From: Oligoflexia bacterium
GTDB lineage: Bacteria; Bdellovibrionota; UBA1018
Assembly (NCBI GenBank): GCA_023701205.1
Contig: JAMPXJ010000032.1
Span: 1 to 55,980 of the forward strand
Length of the DNA: 55,980 nt
Direction: 5' to 3'
Below, one piece after another: positions 45,588 through 53,690 of the stretch. The position numbers and the translations under genes were made by a program. Position 1 is the stretch's first letter, and the number at the start of each line of letters is the position of its first letter. The notes under the pieces were generated by a model, which saw only the letters and a program-made list of their open reading frames with translations, was not told the DNA's origin and searched no databases.

Positions 45588-46526
45588 ATGGCCGTCCCCA
45601 AGGCGCCGAAGCTCCGTCCACTCCCCTCGCAGGCGATCCGGCCCATCCTGGTTGCCGACGATCTGGGCGGCAGCACCCCTTCCGGCCAGCAGCGTTCCCG
45701 ACTGGTGGAAATCTACGGCGAGTACCTCGGCGCCGCCCTCCAGGCGCCCGTGCTTGCCGTTCATGTCGAGCGCTCGGCGCTCCCATCGCTCGCTTCCAGC
45801 GCCTTTTTCCGCTCGAAATCGCGACCCGTGATGCCGGAGACGAGCCGCGACGGACCAGGGGAAAGCTTCCGCCGGCGCATCGTGGGCGGAATCCCCTCGC
45901 AGGAGATCCTCAAGCTTTCGCGAATGCGCCCGCCCCCGCTCGTGATCGTGATGGGCACGCGCGCGCGCGCGGGACTGAAGCGCCTGCTGCTGGGTGGCGT
46001 GGCCGAGAAGGTGATCCAATCCTCGCGCCGGCCGGTGATGACCGTCGGACCCGCGCTGCTCGGTCCGCCGCCGCGCAACCCGTTCCTGCCCGAAGCGCGG
46101 GCCGAGCTCCTCGTGGCGACCGATCTCGGCTCCGCCGGAACGCAGGTCGAGGCCTTCGCTCTCACGCTCGCCATGACCCTCGGCGCGGGGGTGACGCTTT
46201 TTCACTCCCCTTTCAATGATGAGAAATTATACGCGAAGATCGGCGCCCCGCTGACAAGGACCGGCCCGCTTTCGGGCCGGATCCGGGCCCTGCTTGAGAA
46301 ACGCCGGGAGCCCTTCCTGCGCGCTGGCGTGAGATGCGATGCCGCGCTGGACGAGGAGACGGTCTTCATCCCGCAGGCGATCAATCGAGCCGCCTCCCGT
46401 TTCACGGCCGTGGTCCTGGGCACGCATTCCCGCTCGTCGTTTGCCAAAGCCCTCATCGGCAGCACGGCGCGCGAGGTGATTCTGGATTCGCCGGTACCCG
46501 TCTTCACGCTTTCGCTTCGGAAATAA
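45588..46526 (+). CDS. Universal stress protein, second copy
   Basis: 312 residues, two weakly conserved Usp folds. 'ILVADDLGGS' begins the first and 'VIVMGTRARAGLKRLLLGGVAEKVIQSSRRPVMTV' carries the GxxG pattern in altered form; 'LLVATDLGSAG' begins the second, ending 'VVLGTHSRSSFAKALIGSTAREVILDSPVPVFTL'. The second fold keeps a complete nucleotide-binding loop. Starts 9 nt after the cardiolipin synthase gene, so the three genes form one unit, followed by a stem-loop. Confidence 0.82.
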   Translation: MAVPKAPKLRPLPSQAIRPILVADDLGGSTPSGQQRSRLVEIYGEYLGAALQAPVLAVHVERSALPSLASSAFFRSKSRPVMPETSRDGPGESFRRRIVGGIPSQEILKLSRMRPPPLVIVMGTRARAGLKRLLLGGVAEKVIQSSRRPVMTVGPALLGPPPRNPFLPEARAELLVATDLGSAGTQVEAFALTLAMTLGAGVTLFHSPFNDEKLYAKIGAPLTRTGPLSGRIRALLEKRREPFLRAGVRCDAALDEETVFIPQAINRAASRFTAVVLGTHSRSSFAKALIGSTAREVILDSPVPVFTLSLRK

Positions 46527-46529
46527 AAA

Positions 46530-46557
46530 GGGCTCCGGCGGGTGGGTGCCGGAGCCC
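46530..46557. terminator. Stem-loop after the USP-Cls-USP unit
   Basis: Perfect 10-bp stem GGGCTCCGGC / GCCGGAGCCC with an 8-nt loop, 3 nt after the stop. On the plus strand the bases after the stem are TCGGATGCC, not T-rich; on the minus strand the stem is followed by CTTTTTATTT, a textbook terminator tail. It may work in both directions, but looks best for minus-strand transcripts, where no gene ends. Confidence 0.65.
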
Positions 46558-46728
46558 TCGGATGCCGCACGAATGAACCCGTTTCAAAGATGTCTGATCT
46601 CAGTTGCTCAAAGGTGCCGAATCAAGCTGCTGATTTCGAGCTCCCTTTCCGGGCGGCGTCTCTATGCCCTTAACTAAAGCAAGGGGTAGGCCAAGCCGCT
46701 TAAGATAGATAAACCGTTGAAATTATTA

Positions 46729-46761
46729 AACCAGGTAAAAACCTGGTTAACCGGTGGTTAA
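46729..46761. other. Nested AT-rich palindromes upstream of the response regulator
   Basis: AACCAGGT-AAAA-ACCTGGTT (46729-46748) is followed by TTAACC-GGT-GGTTAA (46747-46761) and then TTTTTG. Both are perfect inverted repeats sharing two bases. They lie in an AT-rich 401-nt gap (46558-46958) that holds no convincing gene. They could be operators for the downstream two-component operon or a short terminator (second hairpin plus T tract). Confidence 0.45.
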
Positions 46762-46883
46762 ATTTTTGAAACCGAAATGAGCCTCAATACCCCGGTGATG
46801 AGAGATTTCGTCCCAAGCCCCCACGGCTGACTGTTTAAACTACGTTGTGACTTTTTGTCTCTAATTTCATGTCCCATCTTCAA

Positions 46884-46912
46884 TTGACTTCATATTTGAT
46901 GAGCACTAAATC
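46884..46912 (+). promoter_or_regulatory. Possible sigma-70 promoter for the response regulator operon
   Basis: TTGACT (46884-46889), 17-bp spacer, TAAATC (46907-46912). The -35 matches 5 of 6 bases; the -10 is weak. The expected start is about 40 nt before ATG 46959. Confidence 0.35.
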
Positions 46913-46958
46913 TTGTCCAAACCGCTCAAAGGTCTCAACCCTCACAAAGGAACCGACC

Positions 46959-48464
46959 ATGGCCCCCACCTCCTCCCCGCACCAGAAAGGCCGCATCGTC
47001 ATCATCGATGATGACGCGGAAATGAGATCCCTCCTCGAGGACTTCCTGACCAACCAGGGCTACCACGTTTCGCCGTTCGCCTTGGCCGCTGACGCGCTTC
47101 AGGCGCTCGAAACGGGCGGAAGACTCGCCCGCGACAAGGCCGAAGGGGATGTCGACGCGATCATCTCCGACATCAAGATGCCGCAGATCGACGGGCTGGA
47201 GTTCACGACGCGGATCAAGAACTCACGCCCCGAGCTCCCCATCATCCTCATCACCGCGTTCGGCAGCATCGAGACGGCGATCGAGGCCATGCGCCGCGGA
47301 GCCTTCCATTACGTGGTCAAGCCTTTCAAGCTCGCCGAGATGGGCGTGCATATCGATCGCGCGGTCGAGCATCGCAAGCTTCAGCGCGAGAACCTCGTGC
47401 TGCGCGAGGAGGTCAAGCGTCACTGGGCGATGGGCGATGTCATCGGCAAGAGCCCGGGCATGCGCGCCGTGTTCGACCTGATCTCGCGCGTCTCCCAGGC
47501 GACGGCCAACGTGCTCATCACGGGCGAAAGCGGCACCGGCAAGGAGATGATCGCGCGCGCGATCCACCAGAGCGGGCCGCGCTCGGAGCGCCCCTTCGTC
47601 GCCATCAACTGCACTGCCATTCCCGAGACGCTGCTCGAATCCGAGCTTTTCGGCCACGCCAAGGGCTCCTTCACCGGCGCGATCCAGCGCAAGCGCGGCC
47701 TCTTCGAGGAGGCCGATGGCGGCACGCTCTTCCTCGACGAGATCGGCGACATGAACGTCTCGCTGCAGTCGAAGCTCCTGCGCGTAATCCAGGAGAAGAA
47801 GGTCCGCCCCGTCGGCGACAACACCGCGCGCGACATCGACGTGCGGATCATCGCGGCGACCCACAAGGATCTCAAGACCGCGATCAAGGACGGGCGTTTC
47901 CGCGAGGACCTTTATTACCGCCTGAGCGTGATCCCGATCGTCGTTCCGCCGCTTCGGCACCGCAAGGAGGACATTCCGCTGCTGGCCGAGCACTTCCTGA
48001 AGAAGTACGCCGCGACCAACGGCGCGCGCGTGACCGGCTTCACCAAGCGCGCCATGGCGAAGCTCGTGAACCTGCGCTGGGAAGGCAACGTCCGCGAGCT
48101 CGAGAACGTGATCGAGCGCGCAGTCGTGCTCGCGGCCGGGGCCCTGATCGACGAGCAGGACATCCCCTCGCCCGACACCGCGAGCGCCGAGCAGTTCTTC
48201 GCGAGCGGGACGGCGGACTTCCCCACGCTCGACCAGCTCGAGAAACGCTACATCGCGCTCGTGATGGAGAAGACCGGCGGGCGCAAGGACAAGGCCGCGC
48301 AGATCCTCGGCATCAACCGCCGCACGCTTTACCGCAAGGAAAGGGAATACGGCCTGGTCTCGCGCGATGCCGCCGACGAGCATCACGAGGACTTTCCCCA
48401 CGACGACGATCATCCGAACGGGGATCAATCGACGGATATCGAAGGTGAATATTTCAAGGACTGA
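46959..48464 (+). CDS. NtrC-family sigma-54-dependent response regulator
   Basis: 501 residues. Receiver domain with acidic pocket D17-D19 and phospho-acceptor D71 in 'ISDIKMP', conserved Lys in 'VVKPF'; AAA+ domain with Walker A 'GESGTGKE', sigma-54-contact loop 'GSFTGA', Walker B 'GGTLFLDEIGDM', and 'GNVRELENVIERAVVLA'; C-terminal Fis-type HTH ('KDKAAQILGINRRTLYRKEREYGL'), ending in an acidic, His-rich tail. It would activate sigma-54 promoters when phosphorylated. AAAGGA lies about 8 nt before ATG 46959; a longer in-frame start at 46869 is unlikely. The kinase gene follows 13 nt later. Confidence 0.95.
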   Translation: MAPTSSPHQKGRIVIIDDDAEMRSLLEDFLTNQGYHVSPFALAADALQALETGGRLARDKAEGDVDAIISDIKMPQIDGLEFTTRIKNSRPELPIILITAFGSIETAIEAMRRGAFHYVVKPFKLAEMGVHIDRAVEHRKLQRENLVLREEVKRHWAMGDVIGKSPGMRAVFDLISRVSQATANVLITGESGTGKEMIARAIHQSGPRSERPFVAINCTAIPETLLESELFGHAKGSFTGAIQRKRGLFEEADGGTLFLDEIGDMNVSLQSKLLRVIQEKKVRPVGDNTARDIDVRIIAATHKDLKTAIKDGRFREDLYYRLSVIPIVVPPLRHRKEDIPLLAEHFLKKYAATNGARVTGFTKRAMAKLVNLRWEGNVRELENVIERAVVLAAGALIDEQDIPSPDTASAEQFFASGTADFPTLDQLEKRYIALVMEKTGGRKDKAAQILGINRRTLYRKEREYGLVSRDAADEHHEDFPHDDDHPNGDQSTDIEGEYFKD

Positions 48465-48477
48465 CTGAGGCGCGGCC

Positions 48478-49605
48478 ATGCCCATCACACCGGAGTACGA
48501 TCCGCAGAACCTTTTCTTCCGCTGCGTCGAGGATTGCAGCGAGGCGATCATGTTCACGGACACGCAGGACCGGCTGATCTACGTCAATCCCGCCTGGCAG
48601 AGCATCTACGGATACACGCGGGAAGAGGCGATCGGGCAGTCGCCGCGGATCCTGCATTCGGGCCACCACCCGAAGAGCTTCTACGAGGAGATGTGGGACG
48701 CGATCAGGAATCCGGAGATCGCGCATTGGAAGGGCGAGGTCATCAACCGCGCGAAGGACGGAACCATCGTCCCCGTGCTGCTCACGATCACGCCCTTCAA
48801 GTCCCCTTCGGGCGAGACGCACGGCTACATGGGCATCGCGCTCGACGTTTCTTCCCGCAAGGAGCTCGAAGCCAAGGTCGCGCAGCAGGATCGCCTGGCC
48901 TCGATCGGCCTGCTCGCCAGCGGCCTGGCTCATGAGGTCGGCACTCCCCTGGGCGTGATCCGCGGTCGCGCGGAGTTCCTGCTGATGCAGGCCAGCGAGC
49001 AGCTGCTGCGAAAGAATCTCGAGGTCATCGTCTCTCAGATCGATCGCATCTCCAAGCTCATCCAGTCGCTGCTTCGGATCAGCCGCGGGACGACCACGCC
49101 CCGCCTCGAGGAAGTCCAGCTCGCGGCGGTCATCGATGACGTGATGGCGCTCGTCGCGCAGAACCTGCGCGCCGACAACGTGGCGGCGATCGTCGAGATT
49201 CCCGAAGGGCTTCGCGCCTTCGGCGACTTCAACCGCCTGCAGCAGGTTTTCCTGAATCTCCTGATGAACTCGGTGTACGCGATCCGCAAGGCGATCCGGG
49301 ACGGGCGCAAGGAGCCGCATCGCCTGGCGATCGAGGCTTCGCGGCGCGGGCGCAAGATCGCCATCGAGGTGCGCGACACGGGTTGCGGCATCTCGCCCGA
49401 GGACCTGAACAAGATCTTCAAGCCGTTTTTCACGACGAAAGACGTCGGCGAAGGCACCGGCCTGGGCCTGGCCATCGTCGCGCAGCTGCTTCACGAGATG
49501 AAGGGCGAGATCTCGGTCGAGAGCACCCAGAATCAGGGCACCGCCTTCACGATCCTGCTCGATCCGATCGACCCCGCGCCAAGCGATCCCACCCAGGTGC
49601 CATGA
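48478..49605 (+). CDS. Soluble PAS-domain histidine kinase
   Basis: 375 residues. PAS domain at about 10-130 ('EAIMFTDTQDRLIYVNPAWQSIYGY', then the PAC motif 'GYMGIALDVSSRKELE'), H-box 'GLAHEVGTPLGVIRGR' with the phospho-acceptor His, N box 'NLLMNSVYAI', G boxes 'DTGCGI' and 'GTGLGLAI'. No membrane span, so it senses an internal signal. Partner of the NtrC-type regulator directly upstream. Its stop overlaps the ATG of the next gene (ATGA). Confidence 0.94.
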   Translation: MPITPEYDPQNLFFRCVEDCSEAIMFTDTQDRLIYVNPAWQSIYGYTREEAIGQSPRILHSGHHPKSFYEEMWDAIRNPEIAHWKGEVINRAKDGTIVPVLLTITPFKSPSGETHGYMGIALDVSSRKELEAKVAQQDRLASIGLLASGLAHEVGTPLGVIRGRAEFLLMQASEQLLRKNLEVIVSQIDRISKLIQSLLRISRGTTTPRLEEVQLAAVIDDVMALVAQNLRADNVAAIVEIPEGLRAFGDFNRLQQVFLNLLMNSVYAIRKAIRDGRKEPHRLAIEASRRGRKIAIEVRDTGCGISPEDLNKIFKPFFTTKDVGEGTGLGLAIVAQLLHEMKGEISVESTQNQGTAFTILLDPIDPAPSDPTQVP

Positions 49606-50213
49606 GACCCTCCCTGAACCAGGTTGCCCTGATCAACGGCGCCGCGACCGCCGAAGGAGCGGCCATCGCCCGCGCGCTCAGCCGCCAGCGTCGCTCGGTT
49701 GCGCTCGTCGATTCCGAGCTCGAAACCATCAAGGCGCTTGCGGCCGAGCTCGTGGCCGAAGGCGGCAAATCCGTCGCGATCGCCTGCGAGGCGGGCGACG
49801 CCGGGGGCGTGCGCTCCGCGGTAGCCGAGGCCCAGGCCTGCCTGGGCCCCATCGCCATCCTGGTGCATTGCGGAAGTGCCGGTCGCCCCGCCCGGGAGCT
49901 GGTCCTTTTCTCACGGGAGCTGCTTTCAGGAATGCGCGAACGCGGCTTCGGCCGGATCGTCACGATCTTTCCGGCCCGAGGGGGCGAGATGCCGGAATAT
50001 TCGGGTCTCGCCGGGGAACGCGAACGTCTGCTCGGCTCGACGCGGGATATCGCCGCTCAATGCCAAAGCAGCGGCATCACCTGCAACCTGATCATGCCGC
50101 GGGAAGGGACCGTTCCGGCATCCCCCGAGCAGATCTCCTCCTGGATCGGGCACCTCATCAGCGAGCAGGGCGATTGCATCAATGGCGCCTCGATACCGCT
50201 TTCGCGCCCCTGA
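49602..50213 (+). CDS. Degenerate short-chain dehydrogenase-like protein
   Basis: 203 residues with a FabG-like plan, but several active positions are changed. The glycine-rich loop TGxxxGxG reads 'NGAATAEG'; the YxxxK active site is 'EYSGLAGE', where the Lys position is Ala; the Asn of 'NAG' is replaced ('VHCGSAGRP'). The 'GITCNLIMP' strand after the active site and 'DCINGASIPLSRP' C-terminus are recognisable. It is likely a pseudo-enzyme, perhaps a sensor or scaffold for the kinase encoded just upstream (ATGA overlap), or an enzyme with another chemistry. Confidence 0.75.
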   Translation: MRPSLNQVALINGAATAEGAAIARALSRQRRSVALVDSELETIKALAAELVAEGGKSVAIACEAGDAGGVRSAVAEAQACLGPIAILVHCGSAGRPARELVLFSRELLSGMRERGFGRIVTIFPARGGEMPEYSGLAGERERLLGSTRDIAAQCQSSGITCNLIMPREGTVPASPEQISSWIGHLISEQGDCINGASIPLSRP

Positions 50214-50258
50214 TCTTCCAGTGGCATTCCGCTTTCGCTGCGGTTAAGATCAATAACC

Positions 50259-51953
50259 GTGCTTAAGCTGCTCTCTTTGTCCCGCTCCCAGATTCAGAAA
50301 CGCATCGACGCCGCGCTTGGCCGCGTGCCCTCGGACCTCCTTATCCGGGAGGTGACCTATCTTGACGTATTCTCTTTGAAATGGCGCCAAGGCGATGTCG
50401 CGATCGCCGACGGGGCGATCGTCGGCCTCGAACCCGGCCTCAAGGCCGCACGCGAGCTCGATGGAAAAGGCAAATGGCTCGTCCCGGGCTTCATCGACGC
50501 CCACGTCCATGTCGAGAGCTCGCTGATGATCCCCTCGAACTTCCAGCGCGCCGTCCTTCCTCGCGGAACGACGACCGCCGTCTGCGATCCCCACGAGATC
50601 GCGAACGTGAGCGGCCCCGAGGGAATCGAATATTTCCTGGACGCGGCGACCCGGCTTTCGCTCGATCTTTTCGTGATGCTGAGCTCCTGCGTCCCGGCCA
50701 CCGACTTTGAGACCAACGGCGCGGGCACGATCGAGGCCAACCAGCTCACGACGATGCTCTTTCACGCCAAGGCGCTGGGCCTGGCCGAGATGATGAACGT
50801 GCCGGGCGTGCTCAACGGCGATCCCGAGGTGCTGCGCAAGCTCGAGGCGTTCTCCTTCGGCCCGATGGACGGCCACAGCCCGCTTTTGCGCGGCAAGGAG
50901 CTTTCGGCCTATCTCACCGCCGGGATCTCGAGCTGCCATGAGTCCTCGGGGCTCGATGAGGCGCGCGAGAAAATTTCCAAGGGCATGTCGGTCTGGATCC
51001 GAGAAGGAAGCGTCGCTAAGGACCTCCACGAGCTGGTCCCCGCGCTCGATGCCGCGACCTCCACGACGATGGGCTTTTGCACGGATGATCGCAACCCGCT
51101 CGACATCATCGAAGAAGGTCATATCGACCATCTGGTCCGCAGCGCGATCAAGCTGGGCGTTACGCCAGAAGTGGCTTATCGGAGCGCTTCGTGGAGCGTG
51201 GCTCGGCATTACGGGCTGCTCCGCCGTGGCGCGATCGCCCCGGGCCATATCGCCGACCTCGTGCTGCTCGACGATGCCGCCAGCTGCGCGATCAACTCGG
51301 TGATCAAAGGCGGCTGCCTGGCCTCCGAGCTCGAGCTCAAGGACGGCCCCGAGACCTCTCCCGCCAACACGATCCAGGCAAAAGCGCCCGAGCTTGCCGA
51401 CCTCGAAGGCCCCAAAGGCCCGGTTCACGTGATCACGATCCTGCCCGGAAAGATCATCACGGGTCGAACCGTGCTGCCGCACGACGCCCCGGGAGTCGCC
51501 CGGCTCACCGTGCTCGAGCGCTACGGCCAAGGCGGCAAGCCTTCGAACGCCTACGTGCAGGGCTTCGGTGCGAAGCTCCGGGGCGCGATCGCCTCGAGCG
51601 TAGGCCATGACAGCCATAACCTGATCGTCGTAGGGAGCGATCCCCGCGACATGCGCGCGGCGCTCTCCGCGCTCATCGAATGCGGCGGCGGCTTCTGTGT
51701 CGCGAGCGGCGGCGAGGTGCGAGCGAGACTCGCGCTCCCGTTCGCGGGCCTGATGTGCAACGAGGATCCCGCGAAGATCGCCGCGACCTTGCGCGAGCTC
51801 AAGCAGGCCAGCCGGGCGATCGGCTGCGAACTTCCCGAGCCCTTCCTCCAGCTCGCGTTTTTGAGCCTTCCGGTCATTCCCTCGCTCAAGCTCACGGACA
51901 AAGGACTGGTCGACGTGGACGCGTTCCGCATCATCGACGTGCGGGCCTCATGA
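50259..51953 (+). CDS. ade: Adenine deaminase
   Basis: 564 residues. Converts adenine to hypoxanthine. Amidohydrolase metal motif 'DAHVHVESSLM', then 'CDPHEIANV', 'GFCTDDRN' and 'VGHDSHN', all diagnostic of the Ade family, with the family's C-terminal half ('IECGGGFCVASGGEV', 'FLSLPVIPSLKLTDKGLVDV'). GTG start at 50259; the SD is weak. The stop overlaps the next ATG (ATGA). An upstream palindrome or purine-type riboswitch was not seen in the 45-nt gap. Confidence 0.95.
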   Translation: MLKLLSLSRSQIQKRIDAALGRVPSDLLIREVTYLDVFSLKWRQGDVAIADGAIVGLEPGLKAARELDGKGKWLVPGFIDAHVHVESSLMIPSNFQRAVLPRGTTTAVCDPHEIANVSGPEGIEYFLDAATRLSLDLFVMLSSCVPATDFETNGAGTIEANQLTTMLFHAKALGLAEMMNVPGVLNGDPEVLRKLEAFSFGPMDGHSPLLRGKELSAYLTAGISSCHESSGLDEAREKISKGMSVWIREGSVAKDLHELVPALDAATSTTMGFCTDDRNPLDIIEEGHIDHLVRSAIKLGVTPEVAYRSASWSVARHYGLLRRGAIAPGHIADLVLLDDAASCAINSVIKGGCLASELELKDGPETSPANTIQAKAPELADLEGPKGPVHVITILPGKIITGRTVLPHDAPGVARLTVLERYGQGGKPSNAYVQGFGAKLRGAIASSVGHDSHNLIVVGSDPRDMRAALSALIECGGGFCVASGGEVRARLALPFAGLMCNEDPAKIAATLRELKQASRAIGCELPEPFLQLAFLSLPVIPSLKLTDKGLVDVDAFRIIDVRAS

Positions 51954-53200
51954 CCAGCGAAGAGACGCTCAAGCGCGCGCTCGCCGATTTCAATCGCGCC
52001 TATCCCGCGCAGGAGCAGGCGCTGCTTCGCCAGCCCGTCCACACGGTCTACGGCGGCGCCCATCTTTTCAAGGCCGGGTCGCTCGCCAAGCTCGGTGCGC
52101 TCGCGCTCAAGGCCTTTGACGACAACGCACCTGACCCGGGGGCGCTCGGCCGCACGCTGGGCTACGAGGCCGATGCTGCGCTTGCCCGCACAGTCCATGA
52201 GCGCGTGCGGGCGAAACTCGCGCGCGAGGCGATCGAGGATTACCGCATCGACTTCGAGGACGGCTACGGCTATCGGACCGATGACGAAGAAGACACCCAC
52301 GCCCGCGCGGCGGCCGTGGAGCTCGCCACGGCGATGAGCTCAGGCGCGCTCCCGCACTTCTGCGGGATCCGGATCAAGGCCTTCTCTGAGGAAAACCACG
52401 CCCGCGCCGCGCGCACACTCGAGCTTTTCCTCACCGCGCTGTCGGAAGCGGCTTCTGGCCGCCTGCCCGAGAATTTTCGCGTGACCCTGCCCAAGGTGGT
52501 GATCCCCGAGCAGGTGTCCGCACTCGGCGAGCAGCTTTCCCAGCTCGAGAAGCGCCTGAGCTTTCCCGCCGGCGCGATCCGCATCGAGCTCATGATCGAG
52601 ACTCCGCAGGCGCTGCTGGATCGCCACGGACGCTGCACCATCCCGGCGCTCGTCGCGGCCGCGCGCGGGCGGTGCGCTTCGGTGCACCTGGGCCCTTACG
52701 ACTACACCAGCGCGCTCGGGATCAGCTCCTCCCGCCAGGATCTGCTCCATCCCCTGTGCGATCTGGCGCGCGGGCTGATGCAGCTCTCATTGGCCGGAAC
52801 CGGCGTCCTCGTTTCCGACGGCGCCTCGCATCTGATCCCCGTGGGCTCGGGCGAGGTTGTCCGTAAGGCCTGGGCTCACTCCTACCGGCAGATGCGCCAC
52901 GCGCTCGAAAACGGCATCTATCAGGGCTGGGACCTCCACCCAGCGCAGATTCCCGCCCGTTATGCGGCTTTTTACGTCTTTTTCCTCGAAAACCTGCCTC
53001 AGGCGACGGCCCGGCTCAAGAGTTTCCTCGAAAAAGCCGCGCAAGCCTCGCTCTCGGGCCAGCATTTCGACGACCGCTCCAGCGCCCAGGGGCTCCTCAA
53101 CTTCTTCCTGCGCGGCCTACATTGCGGGGCGCTCACGGAGAGCGAGCTTCTCGAGGCCGGTCTCAGCGCGGACCTACTCCGGACGGGCAGTTTTGCCTGA
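51950..53200 (+). CDS. DUF6986-type HpcH/HpaI (citrate-lyase-beta-like) TIM-barrel protein
   Basis: 416 residues. 'YGGAHLFKAGSLAKLGALAL' near the N-terminus, 'DYRIDFEDGYGYRTDDEEDTHA' (metal-binding acidic motif), 'GIRIKAF', 'LPKVVIP', 'IELMIETPQALL' (CoA-lyase-like Glu), 'VHLGPYDYTS', and a C-terminal 'GWDLHPAQIPARYAAFY'. This set matches the family often labelled 'phosphoenolpyruvate kinase' or DUF6986 in genome databases, related to malyl-CoA/citrate lyases; its true reaction is not established to my knowledge. ATG at 51950 overlaps the adenine deaminase stop, so the two are coupled. Confidence 0.8.
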   Translation: MTSEETLKRALADFNRAYPAQEQALLRQPVHTVYGGAHLFKAGSLAKLGALALKAFDDNAPDPGALGRTLGYEADAALARTVHERVRAKLAREAIEDYRIDFEDGYGYRTDDEEDTHARAAAVELATAMSSGALPHFCGIRIKAFSEENHARAARTLELFLTALSEAASGRLPENFRVTLPKVVIPEQVSALGEQLSQLEKRLSFPAGAIRIELMIETPQALLDRHGRCTIPALVAAARGRCASVHLGPYDYTSALGISSSRQDLLHPLCDLARGLMQLSLAGTGVLVSDGASHLIPVGSGEVVRKAWAHSYRQMRHALENGIYQGWDLHPAQIPARYAAFYVFFLENLPQATARLKSFLEKAAQASLSGQHFDDRSSAQGLLNFFLRGLHCGALTESELLEAGLSADLLRTGSFA

Positions 53201-53298
53201 AAATCAGCCTTAACGCATAGAATCATCATCCCAAGCGTTGACCCTGGGAACGGCTCTCTGCTATGGTGGGTCGATCGCGATCACAGACCCTTCTCAGC

Positions 53299-53388
53299 GG
53301 AGAGATGGCCGAGTGGTCGAAGGCACACCCTTGCTAAGGGTGCAGAGGAGAAATCCTCTCGAGAGTTCGAATCTCTCTCTCTCCGCCA
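53299..53388 (+). tRNA. tRNA-Ser(GCU)
   Basis: Full 90-nt serine tRNA with CCA encoded. Acceptor stem GGAGAGA (53299-53305) pairs with TCTCTCC (53378-53384), discriminator G, then CCA. Anticodon stem CACCC/GGGTG encloses the loop TTGCTAA, anticodon GCT at 53333-53335 (reads AGC/AGU). A long variable arm (AGAGGAGAAATCCTCT) and the T loop TTCGAAT complete the class II structure. A short T tract follows directly. Composition changes to AT-rich right after the gene. Confidence 0.97.
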
Positions 53389-53488
53389 TTTTTCGAGTCA
53401 AGTCCCAAGCAAGTCATCAGCAAATCAAAACAAACCAAGTAGTTGAAATCACAAAACCGGGCCTGGCGGTCACGGCCTGAATCTTTCG

Positions 53489-53508
53489 CGAAATTTCAGA
53501 AAATTTCG
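53489..53508. repeat. Perfect 8-bp palindrome downstream of tRNA-Ser
   Basis: CGAAATTT-CAGA-AAATTTCG (53489-53508), 100 nt after the tRNA 3' end and just before the phased repeats. Likely a protein-binding site or a relic of an integration site. Confidence 0.6.
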
Positions 53509-53514
53509 TGAGTA

Positions 53515-53544
53515 TGCTTCCTTTTTGCTTCCTCGATGCTTCCT
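53515..53544. repeat. Three 11-bp-phased TGCTTCCT direct repeats
   Basis: Exact octamers TGCTTCCT at 53515-53522, 53526-53533 and 53537-53544, i.e. an exact 11-nt period. The spacing is close to one helical turn, as in OmpR/PhoB-type operators or integrase arm sites. They lie in the 53389-53690 gap, in which no gene is apparent. Confidence 0.7.
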
Positions 53545-53557
53545 GCTAAAAATGAAA

Positions 53558-53594
53558 AAGCCCTCCGGTGCGAGCTATGCACTCTGGAGGGCTT
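53558..53594. terminator. Bidirectional intrinsic terminator
   Basis: Stem AAGCCCTCC / GGAGGGCTT (9 bp, extendable by flanking A/T pairs) with a 19-nt loop. It is preceded by AATGAAAA and followed by CTTGTTT, so it can serve both strands: the tRNA side from the left and the exported protein gene (53691-54278) from the right. Confidence 0.75.
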
Positions 53595-53690
53595 CTTGTT
53601 TATGCAGCGTTTCCGGCCAACTCGGTGCCGGCTGCTTAGTGATTTAGAACACTAATTACAAGAGTAGAGAAAGTTGCAAGGGACCATATA

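Noticed and set aside
43863..46205. 780-codon open frame on the minus strand
   Set aside because: Antisense to the Usp-cardiolipin synthase-Usp genes, whose motifs are intact; the product is Arg/Gly/His-rich low complexity, a typical shadow in GC-rich DNA.
53515..53544. CRISPR array
   Set aside because: The repeats are only 8 bp with 3-nt gaps, so there are no spacers; no cas gene is in the window.
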